Source: Lachnospiraceae bacterium (GTDB lineage: Bacteria > Bacillota > Clostridia > Lachnospirales > Lachnospiraceae). From it: a DNA stretch of 64,000 nt. Under the pieces are notes generated by a model. That model was given only the letters and a program-made list of their open reading frames with translations. It ran no database searches and was not told the origin of the DNA. Of this stretch, positions 11,304-21,533 are shown piece after piece. Position 1 is the stretch's first letter. Each line of letters starts with the position of its first letter. The position numbers and the translations under genes were made by a program. The stretch spans positions 1 to 64,000 of the forward strand of contig JABUSY010000034.1 of NCBI GenBank assembly GCA_021442455.1, read 5' to 3'.

Positions 11304-12962
11304 ATGATGAATTATAAGAAGTATCAGAGGCAGTATTATATGCCGCCGACAGGATATACAGACTGGGTGAAGAAGGAATCGGTGGATCATGCTCCGGTAT
11401 GGTGCAGTGTAGATTTAAGAGATGGTAATCAGGCATTAGTGATTCCTATGAGTTTGGAGCAGAAGCTGGATTTTTTTAAACTTCTGATTCGAATTGGTTT
11501 TAAAGAGATTGAAGTAGGTTTTCCGGCAGCTTCAGAAACGGAATATGAATTTCTACGAACGCTGATTGAGCAAAACTTAATCCCAGACTACGTAACGATA
11601 CAGGTGTTGACACAGGCCAGAGAGCATATTATACGGAAAACATTTAAAGCCCTGGAAGGATGCAAAAAAGCCATTGTTCATGTGTATAATTCCACCTCGT
11701 TTGCACAGCGGCAGCAAGTTTTTAAAAAGTCAAAAAAAGAAATTCTAAAGATCGCCGTGGAGGGTGCTAGGCTTTTGAAAGATCTAACGGAAGAGTGTGG
11801 CGCAGATTACCGCTTGGAATACAGCCCAGAAAGTTTTACAGGCACAGAGCCGGAATATGCTCTGGAAGTATGCAATGCAGTTTTAGAGATCTGGCAACCT
11901 ACTTCAGATCGAAAAGCAATCATCAATTTGCCGAGTACTGTTCAATTGTCGATGTCTCATGTTTATGCCAGACAGATTGAATATATGAGTAAGAACATGA
12001 AATATAGGAAAAACGTATTTCTTTCTCTCCATCCTCATAATGATAGAGGCAGTGGTGTGAGCGATGCAGAGCTTGGATTATTGGCGGGAGCTGATCGGAT
12101 CGAAGGGACTTTGTTTGGAAACGGCGAACGAACCGGGAATGTAGATGTTGTAACGTTGGCCATGAACATGTATGCTCAGGGTGTAGATCCACAACTGGAT
12201 TTTACAGATATGCCAGAAATCTGTGAGAAATATGAAAACTTTACAAATATGAAGATCAACGAAAGAAGTCCTTATTCTGGCGCTTTGGTCTTTGCCGCCT
12301 TTTCAGGCTCACATCAGGATGCGATTGCCAAAGGCATGCACTGGAGGGAAAAAAACAATACAGATCTGTGGACACTGCCTTATCTACCAATTGATCCTAC
12401 AGATATTGGAAGAAATTATGATGCAGATGTCATCCGGATCAACAGTCAGTCTGGAAAAGGAGGTGTTGGATATATTCTGGAGAAAAACTACGGTTTGAAT
12501 TTGCCTCCGAAAATGAGGGAAGCCATGGGATATGCTGCAAAGGCTCTGTCTGATCATCTGCATAAAGAGTTGTTACCAAATGAAATTTTTAATCTGTTTA
12601 AAAGTGCATTTGAAAATGTTAGTACACCTTATAGCATTAATGGAGTACATTTTAGACAATTGAATGACGGACGAATTGAGGCAGAAGTGAATTCTTCCTA
12701 TGACGGCCAGTATATGAAGACAATTGCCGAAGGAAATGGACGTCTGAATGCGGTCAGCAACGCGCTTAAAAAAACACATAACTTGAAATTTGACTTGGTT
12801 ACATATCAGGAGCATGCGTTAACTCAGAGTTCTAGTTCCAAGGCTATTGCTTATGTAGCTATTAAGAAACCGGACGGAGCGTTGGCGTGGGGAGCTGGCG
12901 TTGACTCTGATATTATTCGGGCTTCTATTGATGCTTTGGTGACGGCAATCAATAATCAGTAA
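11304..12962 (+). CDS. leuA: 2-isopropylmalate synthase
   Basis: Catalyses the committed step of leucine synthesis, condensing acetyl-CoA with 2-ketoisovalerate. The HMGL-like TIM barrel shows the metal- and substrate-binding segments VDLRDGNQAL near residue 37 and HPHNDRGSGVSDAELGLLAG near residue 240. They are followed by GADRIEGTLFGNGERTGNVD. The C-terminal part (about residues 430-552) corresponds to the LeuA allosteric dimer domain that binds leucine. At 552 residues it belongs to the longer, fungal-like LeuA branch found in many bacteria. ATG lies nine bases after GGAGGA. It stands apart from leuCD with its own promoter and T-box leader. Confidence 0.95.
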   Translation: MMNYKKYQRQYYMPPTGYTDWVKKESVDHAPVWCSVDLRDGNQALVIPMSLEQKLDFFKLLIRIGFKEIEVGFPAASETEYEFLRTLIEQNLIPDYVTIQVLTQAREHIIRKTFKALEGCKKAIVHVYNSTSFAQRQQVFKKSKKEILKIAVEGARLLKDLTEECGADYRLEYSPESFTGTEPEYALEVCNAVLEIWQPTSDRKAIINLPSTVQLSMSHVYARQIEYMSKNMKYRKNVFLSLHPHNDRGSGVSDAELGLLAGADRIEGTLFGNGERTGNVDVVTLAMNMYAQGVDPQLDFTDMPEICEKYENFTNMKINERSPYSGALVFAAFSGSHQDAIAKGMHWREKNNTDLWTLPYLPIDPTDIGRNYDADVIRINSQSGKGGVGYILEKNYGLNLPPKMREAMGYAAKALSDHLHKELLPNEIFNLFKSAFENVSTPYSINGVHFRQLNDGRIEAEVNSSYDGQYMKTIAEGNGRLNAVSNALKKTHNLKFDLVTYQEHALTQSSSSKAIAYVAIKKPDGALAWGAGVDSDIIRASIDALVTAINNQ

Positions 12963-14081
12963 ATTTTTTTAAAATTCTATAAGTAATGTCAATTCCGGAG
13001 TTTCCGCACAGTATTTTAAAATTTTCTAAACATTATATATATAAAAAAGAAATTATTGTTTCTTTTGTTGGTTTCCTTATTTTGTTATATAGTTACGAGT
13101 CCGAAATTATATGAAGTAAAATTTTGTAGTTTATGTTCAGGATCTTGGAATTAGGAAATTCGTGTGAGGAAAAATAAGAGGATATCTCTCCAGGGTATAC
13201 TGGACAGGGAAATACCTAGGAAGAAAATTATCAGATACATAAAGACGAGAAGAATGGAGAAAAAGAGGCAGGCGGGGAGAGTTTGTCTCTTCAAATTTTA
13301 GGAAATAGGGATATTTGAAAGCTTTTTATTCTAAAAAGTGATCCGGCGATCTTTATATTAAAAATATGATATGTTATAAGAAAAAGACAGAAATACGCTT
13401 CTGATAATTGTGGAGCTGGCAGAAAATGATCTGAACAGAATCTACGAACTCAACATTTACATTAATAAAATAATTGGCAATTGAATTTTATGTATGATCT
13501 TTTCTCTTATCTGGTATTCACGGTGAAGAGAGATTATAGTAGGAAATACTTTAACAAAGCTTTAATCGCCTTTTATATAAATCAAGATTGTGACCTAAAT
13601 ATCGTATATTCTATACTGCAGTGTATTAAAATGGAGCGTATCTTTTTGAACTAGGCAGCAAAATCACGGCGCAATTTAAGTCAGAGTTCAACTATGATGA
13701 GACATGGCGACAGGGCGTGGTGGAGGTAATTACCGAAAGTGAGACGATTAGGAGTATCGGGTATTATAAAAAATGATATTTTAGAAGAAACATCTTTAAT
13801 AATTTTTAGCAGGTTGTGGATTTTTTTGGACTGTTGAGCACAGGAAAGAAAAATGAGTGCTGGCTAGATGTCAGAAGAAAATAGTTTTGTTGTTTTTTTT
13901 GGAAGTGAGGACATTGATAGAAAATGTAATCTTTTAGCTGATGGTATTATATAAGAATATTTTCTTTACCTTTCGATTAAAGATGTATACGAAAAAGCTA
14001 TAAAAAAGATTGTATTTGGAGTACAGCAAATATACGCCATAGAAAATATATTGGGAATACACAGAAAAATAAGGGAAAATC
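12963..14081. other. Eroded spacer between leuA and thrC
   Basis: About 1.1 kb with no intact gene. Two protein-like frame fragments persist. One near 13410-13480 reads VELAENDLNRIYELNIYINK. The other, near 13650-13780, reads FELGSKITAQFKSEFNYDET and continues through WRQGVVEVITES. They suggest a decayed + strand gene, but I cannot name it. Homoserine-branch genes often adjoin thrC, yet neither fragment resembles them convincingly. Confidence 0.4.
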
Positions 14082-14110
14082 TTCACAGCAAGTAAGTGCT
14101 ATGGTATAAT
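14082..14110 (+). promoter_or_regulatory. Sigma-A promoter for thrC
   Basis: TTCACA (14082-14087), a 17-base spacer and a perfect TATAAT (14105-14110) lie about 90 bases ahead of thrC. Confidence 0.7.
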
Positions 14111-14200
14111 CCTAATTATGTATGACAACACTGAATGGTAGGACTTGGCGGCGGCATGTTCGTACATACTGTGAAGAAAAGATCAGGAAGGAAGTAGAAA

Positions 14201-15700
14201 ATGCAGATATTATACAAAAGTACTAGAAGCAGAAAAGCAGGAGTGCCATCGTCCCGCGCGATTTTGAAGGGATTGCCGGACGATGGTGGCCTTTATGTAC
14301 CGGAAGAGATCCCAAAACTGGATGTATCTTTGGAAAGGCTGGCTGAAATGAGCTATCAGGATATGGCTTACGAGGTAATAAGTCGTTTTCTGACGGATTA
14401 TACAGCAGAAGAGCTGAGACATTGCATTAACAGCGCTTATAATAATACCAACTTTGATACGCCAGAGATTGCACCACTACGTCAGGTAGATGGAACATAT
14501 TTTTTGGAATTGTTCCATGGTAAAACGATTGCATTTAAGGATATGGCTCTTTCTATCCTACCTTATCTGATGACTACGATAGCAAAAAAAAATCATATTA
14601 CCAATGAGCTTGTAATTTTGACAGCTACCTCCGGTGATACGGGGAAAGCAGCTATGGCTGGATTTTCTGGTGTGCCTGGAATCAGGATTATCGTCTTCTA
14701 TCCAAAGGATGGCATAAGCCCGATTCAGGAACGACAAATGGTTACTCAGAAGGGTGAAAATACATATGTCATTGCTATCCGTGGTAATTTTGACGACGCC
14801 CAAAGCGGCGTCAAAAAGATATTTGGAAATAAGCTTTTGAAAAAAGAACTGGATCAGGCAGGCTTTCAATTGAGCTCGGCCAATTCCATTAACATCGGAA
14901 GGTTGGTTCCACAGATCGTTTATTATGTATACGCTTATGCAAATTTACTCAAGAAGAGTCAGATTCAGCTTGGTGACCTGATTAATGTAGTAGTGCCAAC
15001 CGGAAATTTTGGTAATATTTTGGCGGCTTATTATGCGAAACAGATGGGAATTCCTATCGGTAAGCTGATTTGTGCCTCCAATGAAAATAAGGTGCTTTAC
15101 GATTTTTTTGCTACAGGCATCTATGATAAGAACCGTGAATTGGTTTTAACCTCTTCTCCGTCCATGGATATTCTACTTTCCAGCAATTTAGAACGGTTAA
15201 TTTATAAAATTTCTGCTGAGAACTCGGATAAGACCATGATCCTGATGAAAGCTCTCTTCCAGAGTGGACAATATGAGATTACACCAGAAATGAAAAATCA
15301 GCTTTCAGATTTCTATGGAAATTATGCGTCTGAAGATGAAGTCGCAGCTACAATCTCGCGTATCTATCGGCAAGATGGATATGTTTTAGATACTCATACC
15401 GCAGTTGCGGCCGCAGTCTACGGGAAATATATAAAGATGTCCGGAGACAAAACAAAAACTGTGATTGTATCTACTGCTAGTCCTTATAAGTTTGCTAGAA
15501 GTGTGCTTCACGCAATTGATAGAGAAAAATACGATTTTATGCAGGATATGGAGCAAATACAGGCACTGGCTGCAGTAGTGGGTGGAAAAGTACCAAAAGC
15601 GATTGAAGAGATCCGAACTGCACTGGTTCGTCATTATACGGTGGTAGAGGTCAGAGAAATGGAAGCAGCTGTAAAGAAGATATTGGGATTAATTAATTAA
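14201..15700 (+). CDS. thrC: Threonine synthase
   Basis: PLP-dependent enzyme converting O-phosphohomoserine to threonine. FHGKTIAFKDMALSIL carries the Schiff-base lysine at about residue 113. The phosphate-cradle segment ATSGDTGKAAMAGF is near residue 145, and VVPTGNFGNILAAYYAKQMG is near residue 262. The 499-residue length fits the bacterial/yeast-type threonine synthases with an extended N-terminus (STRSRKAGVPSSRAILKGLP). ATG 14201 is preceded by AGGAAGGA. It stands alone behind its own promoter. Homoserine dehydrogenase and homoserine kinase are not in the window. Confidence 0.95.
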   Translation: MQILYKSTRSRKAGVPSSRAILKGLPDDGGLYVPEEIPKLDVSLERLAEMSYQDMAYEVISRFLTDYTAEELRHCINSAYNNTNFDTPEIAPLRQVDGTYFLELFHGKTIAFKDMALSILPYLMTTIAKKNHITNELVILTATSGDTGKAAMAGFSGVPGIRIIVFYPKDGISPIQERQMVTQKGENTYVIAIRGNFDDAQSGVKKIFGNKLLKKELDQAGFQLSSANSINIGRLVPQIVYYVYAYANLLKKSQIQLGDLINVVVPTGNFGNILAAYYAKQMGIPIGKLICASNENKVLYDFFATGIYDKNRELVLTSSPSMDILLSSNLERLIYKISAENSDKTMILMKALFQSGQYEITPEMKNQLSDFYGNYASEDEVAATISRIYRQDGYVLDTHTAVAAAVYGKYIKMSGDKTKTVIVSTASPYKFARSVLHAIDREKYDFMQDMEQIQALAAVVGGKVPKAIEEIRTALVRHYTVVEVREMEAAVKKILGLIN

Positions 15701-15815
15701 AAGGAGTTAAGGGATAAACGCCAGAAGAGAATGTCCATTAACGCTTCAGAAATTTCTTCTAGTGTTTTTTAATCAGAAAACCACGACAGGTTTTCAAGTT
15801 TGATGGAGTAACATA

Positions 15816-17231
15816 ATGAATTGGAATACATTGTTATCGCCTCGCAGAAAAAGTGAATGCCAGAGGTCGTTTACAGATGAATTTTTTAATCTTCGTGCAG
15901 AATTTAAAAAAGATTATCATAGAATTATAAGCAGTGCTTCTTTCCGAAGACTTCAGGACAAGACTCAGGTTTTTCCTCTGGATGAAAGTGATTTTATCAG
16001 AACCAGGCTCACCCATTCCCTTGAGGTTTCATCTTTGTCAAAATCTCTTGGGCAAAATATTTCCGAAAGCATTTTGAAGAAGAATCTTGATCCTGATTTT
16101 ACAGAAGAGTTCAAAAGCAATATCTGTGATATTCTTCTGTGTGCTGGGCTGATTCATGATATCGGAAATCCTCCGTTTGGGCATTCCGGTGAAGAAGTGA
16201 TCCGCGATTGGTTTCGGAAAAATCTTTCAGTTCTAGAATTCAAAGGGAAGCCGTTAACGGAGGTTCTAACGGAACAGATGCAGCAGGATTTTTATCATTT
16301 CGAAGGAAATGCTCAGGCACTTCGCCTGGTAAGCAAGCTTCATCTTCTGGTAAATGAATATGGAATGAATTTAACTTTTGTCTTGTTAGATACAATTATA
16401 AAATATCCTGTTCCATCTACTGGCATTTTTCCACACAGCGGCCAGATCTGTGAGAAAAAAATGGGCTATTTTTATGCAGAGGAAGAATTGTATCGGAGTA
16501 TCTCGGATAGTTGCGGCACGTTTGGTGTGCGTCATCCACTAACTTATATTTTGGAAGCTGCAGACGACATTTCTTGCCGAACCGCTGATATTGAAGATGC
16601 ATTTAAAAAGGGATTTATTTCTTATAATAAACTCATAACAGAGCTTCATAGTCATCTGGACGCCGTTTATCAGGGGAAAGAAAATTATCCCCTTTCTGTG
16701 CTAGAACAACAGTATCGGAAAGCGCTGGAACGTGGCAATAAGGAACCGAAACGTTATGCTGTGTCAAATTTTATTATACAGATGCAAAGCTATTTAATTT
16801 ACTGTGCTACAAATGGATTTATCGCACATTATAAAGAAATCATGGAAGGAAGATGGGAGCATGATTTGTTTTACGGGACAGTGGCTGCGCCGCTCATCAA
16901 AGCGTTAGAAAATATTGTCTTTGACCATGTATTTGTCTCTATGCAAATTCTGAAATTGGAAGTTGCTGCTGGCAAAATTATTACCTATTTTCTAGACAAT
17001 TTTATCCATGCGTTTATTAGTTATGATACTGATCAGATGCTAGGAATGATGGAAGAAAAGCTAATTCATTTAATATCTGATAACTACAAGCAGATCTATC
17101 ATTTTTATTCCAAGAATCAGTCTGAGAATGTCAGGCTCTATCTGCGTCTACTGCTGGTAACAGACTATATTAGCGGGATGACAGACAGTTTTGCCAAAGA
17201 CCTGTATCAGCAGCTCACTGGGATAGAGTAA
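15816..17231 (+). CDS. dgt: dGTP triphosphohydrolase (dGTPase)
   Basis: HD-domain enzyme that hydrolyses dGTP to deoxyguanosine and triphosphate, trimming dNTP pools. The N-terminal segment SSASFRRLQDKTQVFPLDES is typical of the Dgt family. Metal ligands are visible in RLTHSLEVS near residue 66 and LIHDIGNPPFGHSGEEV near residue 112, with a further conserved aspartate in ILEAADDISCRTADIEDAF. The 471-residue length is normal. The start is ATG with GGAG nine bases upstream, 115 bases after thrC. In many Clostridia dgt precedes dnaG and rpoD; here it is followed by eroded DNA. Confidence 0.92.
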   Translation: MNWNTLLSPRRKSECQRSFTDEFFNLRAEFKKDYHRIISSASFRRLQDKTQVFPLDESDFIRTRLTHSLEVSSLSKSLGQNISESILKKNLDPDFTEEFKSNICDILLCAGLIHDIGNPPFGHSGEEVIRDWFRKNLSVLEFKGKPLTEVLTEQMQQDFYHFEGNAQALRLVSKLHLLVNEYGMNLTFVLLDTIIKYPVPSTGIFPHSGQICEKKMGYFYAEEELYRSISDSCGTFGVRHPLTYILEAADDISCRTADIEDAFKKGFISYNKLITELHSHLDAVYQGKENYPLSVLEQQYRKALERGNKEPKRYAVSNFIIQMQSYLIYCATNGFIAHYKEIMEGRWEHDLFYGTVAAPLIKALENIVFDHVFVSMQILKLEVAAGKIITYFLDNFIHAFISYDTDQMLGMMEEKLIHLISDNYKQIYHFYSKNQSENVRLYLRLLLVTDYISGMTDSFAKDLYQQLTGIE

Positions 17232-18993
17232 AATTATACAAAACTATATAATTGGATATGCTTGTTATAAGATAAAAATTGTGATATAATTATTTCTCTA
17301 CATACAAATATGTGTTATGAGAATGTCAGGTGTTATTATGTTATATAGAAGGCAGGAATTCTGGAAGACTAGTAGCCGTATTGATCTAGAGTACTATTAT
17401 ATTGGATTCATAGGTTATGAGAGCTGCAGAGAATCATTGGAATTTTATTGCTCAGCACTTTGCACAGCCTGAGGAAGATGGAACATATAGTTAGTTGTGT
17501 AAATTTCTGATATCTAGGGAACCTCCCTGGTGAAGATTGTCAGGAGGTAACTGTGCAGATTAAAAAAACTTTCTTCAGAAAAAAAGCTACGGAAGAAATT
17601 TCTCGATATAGAACGGATCTTATATTTTTCTGTGATATAGATTATCAGGGAATACCTACATTAGAAATTGTAAGATAGTTATAGTACAAAGAATTATGGA
17701 AAGGAGTCGGCAATGAGCGTAGAACAACACATAACAGTTCTTGCGATAAACTGGTGTAAGAAATGATAAGAGGGCGTGGTGCAGATTTTATCAGATTAGG
17801 ATCACAAGAAGATACAGATTCAATGGTATGCTATTATCGTATACGAGTAAGACTGTAAAAATTTGATAGATGTATTTTCTACAGAAGGGAAATTTTATAT
17901 AATCGGTATGACAGAAGTATTTCTGTGAGAAGCAGTAGAGTAAATGTCGGTAGTCCATGGTATTGCTAACGATTCAGATCTCTTTTACTGTATGAGATTA
18001 CATAATTGTTTACATCTCCTCAAGATACTCTCTGTCAGTTTACTGCTGAGGTATTATTGAAAAAGAATTTCAATATAAATGTGTTTGGAATTAAATGAGA
18101 ATTTATCAGGAGTATTTAGGAGTGATCAATCAGATAATTGCCTATATAGCTGACAGAGTAACAAAGGTGCTATATGGGATATTCATTAATTGTGAAAGGA
18201 ACGTCATAAAAATCTTTTGAAACAGTTTTTTTATGTATTTTCAGATTTCTTGATCCAGGGATAATTATTTATTTTGCATTGGCTAGTGAAGTGATTTGGG
18301 AAACACTTTCGATGCTTTTCCTGATATTTAAACTCTAACTTTGTGACACATTTTTGCATTCTCTGTAAAATTTTTTTAAAATGCGAATCTGAAGGAAACG
18401 ACTTCAGTTGTTGAAAAAATTTATTGAAAAACAAAGTAAACGTCATGAGAGACGTATACTTGTGGGTATCCTGTTTAATCCATTTTTTTGAATATTTTTA
18501 ATGATACCAGGAGTACTTGTGTTTATGATAGAATTGAAATCTTGCTGTGGCATTATTGAAGATTTTTTTCGTCAATCTTTATACTACTGATAATAATAAT
18601 CAATAATAGATTTACGAAGATAATTGAATGAAGTTTGTGATTGACACTATGATTATATTAGAAAGATCTTGAGTATCTAGGACAGATGGATAGAACAGCA
18701 ATATCTGCAGTTGGGTTGAGATTTGTGAATGCCAATGGATACTGCATTTTCATAAGTAAGTATGTAAACAAAAAATGATGGAAGAGAAGAAAGCGAATTG
18801 TCTGGAGGAGGCATAGCTGAAAAAGAATTCAGCTATCTGTATTCTAACGAATGAGGTAAAATATGATGAGCTGCTCCATGGGTTGTCTTTGAGAAAAAAC
18901 ATCGGGAAATTATGGAAAAGCTTTAAAAAAACAGAAAGTATAGTCATTGACAAGTTCATTGGCTCATCTTATGGATAGGGACGGTGATTCAAT
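17232..18993. other. Eroded spacer between dgt and the histidine phosphatase
   Basis: About 1.76 kb of stop-rich DNA. Protein-like fragments remain on the + strand at about 17338-17465 (beginning MLYRRQEFWKTSSRIDLEYY), about 17765-17850 (GADFIRLGSQEDTDSM) and about 18870-18960 (KYDELLHGLSLRKNIGKLWK). They probably come from one or more dead genes that I cannot identify. No RNA gene or repeat is evident. Confidence 0.4.
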
Positions 18994-19599
18994 ATGCTTA
19001 AGATGAATATAATTCGTCATGGGAAAACCTATGGGAATAGCAAAGGACGGTATATCGGTACAACGGATGAGCCACTTCTCCCAGAAGAAGCAGAGGCGTT
19101 GAGGCAATATACTTTGGAAGAGATGGAGCAGGTATTTGCAAGTCCTTTGATGCGATGTGTACAGACAGCCAAAATTCTATTTCCTAGGAAGGATCCCTGT
19201 CTAATTTCGGAATTTTCTGAATGCGATTTCGGGAAATTTGAAAATAAAAATTATCAGGAGCTCAGAAACAATCCGGATTATCAGAAATGGCTTGATAGTG
19301 GAGGTGGTTTGATATTTCCTGGAGGAGAAAGTATGGTTGAATTTCAAGAGCGATGTCTGGCAGGGCTGGAGGTGGTGGTCGCCATGGCCTATGAGAAGGA
19401 TTGGAAAAAGATAGCTCTGATCGTACATGAAGGAACGATCATGACTATACTCGGCACTTACGGATTTCCTCCAAAAGATTATTTTGAATGGCATGTGAAT
19501 AATGGAGAAGGATATCAGGTGCGTTTTTCAGCGGAGGCTTTCTATCGAGGTAGCCGTGAGCTTGTGGTGGACAATAAGATCGTACGAAGTAAAAAATAA
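18994..19599 (+). CDS. Histidine phosphatase (phosphoglycerate mutase-like) family protein
   Basis: Small cytoplasmic phosphatase of the histidine phosphatase superfamily. The nucleophile motif IIRHGKTYGNSKGRYIG has the phosphorylated histidine at residue 9. The second catalytic histidine is in IVHEGTIMTILG near residue 144, and the ECDFGKFENKNYQEL segment supplies the acid residue. At 201 residues it resembles the CobC/alpha-ribazole phosphatase and GpmB-like groups, but no cobalamin genes are nearby, so the substrate is open. The ribosome-binding site is weak. It is intact although the sequence directly upstream looks decayed. Confidence 0.85.
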   Translation: MLKMNIIRHGKTYGNSKGRYIGTTDEPLLPEEAEALRQYTLEEMEQVFASPLMRCVQTAKILFPRKDPCLISEFSECDFGKFENKNYQELRNNPDYQKWLDSGGGLIFPGGESMVEFQERCLAGLEVVVAMAYEKDWKKIALIVHEGTIMTILGTYGFPPKDYFEWHVNNGEGYQVRFSAEAFYRGSRELVVDNKIVRSKK

Positions 19600-19770
19600 A
19601 GGTATGCTATGTTTGAAAAATTTCATGTGCATATCTTGATGAATGAGTTTCGTGAGGCGATCTTCTTAGGGAAAAGTAATTATTTGAAATTCTCCCTATT
19701 GCTTAGAAAACTAGCTCTAGAGTTACTGTGGAAAAGTAGCTTGCAGCTATGGTTGATAAGGAGGTAACAG

Positions 19771-20271
19771 ATGCTGGTTGAAATATTTACAGACGGTTCT
19801 GCTAGAGGAAATCCAAATGGGCCTGGTGGTTATGGTTGCGTCTTGCATTATCGGGACGGAAGAGGGAAGATTCATGAAAGGGAACTGTCGCAGGGATATG
19901 TCAAAACCACTAATAATCGGATGGAACTAATGGCGGCTATCGCAGGTCTAGAAGCCTTGAAACGTCCTTGTGAAGTGCGCCTGTATTCTGATTCAAAGTA
20001 TTTGGTAGATGCATTTAATCAGAACTGGCTTGACTCCTGGATTAAAAAAGGCTGGAAGAGAAGTAAAAATGAGCCTGTACAAAATGTCGACCTCTGGAAA
20101 CGCTTGTTGAAGGCTAAGAAAGTACATCAGGTGACTTTTTTCTGGATAAAGGGACATGACGGCCATACAATGAATGAGAGATGTAATTTTCTGGCGACTG
20201 ATGCCGCAGATAGATGCGGGTTGATTGAGGATACTAGCGGTCAGTTTTGGGATGGTTCCTTGGATTCCTAA
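19771..20271 (+). CDS. rnhA: Ribonuclease HI
   Basis: Degrades the RNA strand of RNA-DNA hybrids. All four acidic catalytic residues are visible: Asp8 in FTDGSARGNPNGPGGYG, the glutamate in NNRMELMAAIAGLEAL near residue 52, the aspartate in LYSDSKYLVDAF near residue 74 and the aspartate in LATDAAD near residue 145. The histidine loop KGHDGHTMNERC is also intact. The 166-residue length is standard. AAGGAGG precedes the ATG. It sits 171 bases after the phosphatase gene and may be cotranscribed with it. Confidence 0.95.
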   Translation: MLVEIFTDGSARGNPNGPGGYGCVLHYRDGRGKIHERELSQGYVKTTNNRMELMAAIAGLEALKRPCEVRLYSDSKYLVDAFNQNWLDSWIKKGWKRSKNEPVQNVDLWKRLLKAKKVHQVTFFWIKGHDGHTMNERCNFLATDAADRCGLIEDTSGQFWDGSLDS

Positions 20272-21533
20272 TGAGATCCATGAAAATTTTTAAACAAGCT
20301 ATCGAAGATTTAGAACGATAGTTGACGCCGGATAAAGGAATAGTGGAAGAAGCAATTCTTATGAACAGATAGTGAAAGCATGAGTTTTTTCAGATCTTGC
20401 AGAAAATGAATTAGCAAATAAATAAAAGTGATGATGATGTTCCATATAAACGAGTCATAGACAGAAGCGAGAAAAATATATTTGATAGAATAACTATTGG
20501 ATTTCCTAGATGCTTATATCTCGTCATATCGGGTGTGAGAATCCAAATTATAGAAATTCACCATATATGCCAGGACATAAACATGATTAAAATATTCAGT
20601 TTTTTTGAAATATGTATATATCAATTTTACTTGTTATCCTGAGTCAGGACTAGGTAAAAATTATGATAAGTTTGTGACATTTTATAGTTTGTTAGAGGAC
20701 AAAAATTCAAAGTTTAAAAATAAATCAAAAGAATGATATCTATGGTTATTTTCTGACAAATTTAATGCATAGTGTTACTATGATTATGGATAAAAAAGGA
20801 ATAAAAGAAAAATAACTCCGAAAAATGCTTGACTGCGAAAAAATGAAGTGAAACAGCAGAATTTTTTGAGATTAGTCATCTTCTGTACCATCATCTATAC
20901 AATTTCAAAATGGTGGAGAGCAGAAACAATCGACCATTGAGAAGATTTTAGTGCTGTAGCTGTTTCCTGCTTTTGATAAAAAAGATAACAAAGAAAATGG
21001 ATACATTCGGTTGTATCCTTAGATGCTTCAGAGAATGTTTTCTGATTATATGACAGCGGCAAATCGCGTATTCAGATAGTATATAGAAATAACACGGTGA
21101 AGTATGAAAAAAGTGATACAGTGTCAGAAAAATTTATCTAACCGAATTTGGGGAGTTAAGGGGATGAATGCGTTTCTTTTCCAATAATCTTCTGTTGATC
21201 ATCTTGGAAATTCAGCTGATTGGAGATCATATAATTTAGTATCAGTGATGATCGTTCTTTTTTTGACGATGGTGCTAAATATATTTCTGACCGGGTTTCC
21301 TTGGATTATGTTTCAAATTTTGATCATAGGGATGCCAGGTCTTATTCTCAGGTCTGTTTTTATCGAGAGTGCTACACAGAAATGTCTATTGTTTGTTATC
21401 ATGCAAATCTGGACTTAGCTGCTCTGATGGCTTTGAGTAAAACAGTTCCATATATTGTTATTTGAACTTTTTATTATATCTGAAGAAACTCCTAACTCCT
21501 ACTTGAAAATCAAAAATCAGGAGGAATGAAACA
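20272..21533. other. Eroded spacer between rnhA and tyrS
   Basis: About 1.26 kb without a gene. At about 21215-21400 one + frame encodes a hydrophobic run (VLFLTMVLNIFLTGFPWIMF and onward), possibly the last membrane segments of a dead transporter or P-type ATPase; the identification is tentative. No T-box core precedes tyrS, although tyrS leaders in Firmicutes often have one. Confidence 0.4.

Noticed and set aside
20560..20585. Fragment YMPGHKH resembling the PFHMPGHK motif of ornithine/lysine decarboxylases
   Set aside because: Only seven residues match, and nothing before or after fits the family.
21215..21400. Possible P-type ATPase C-terminus upstream of tyrS
   Set aside because: The resemblance is to generic hydrophobic helices with a loose GFPW/IGMPG match. 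No DKTGT or GDGxND motif is readable, so I only note it in the spacer entry.
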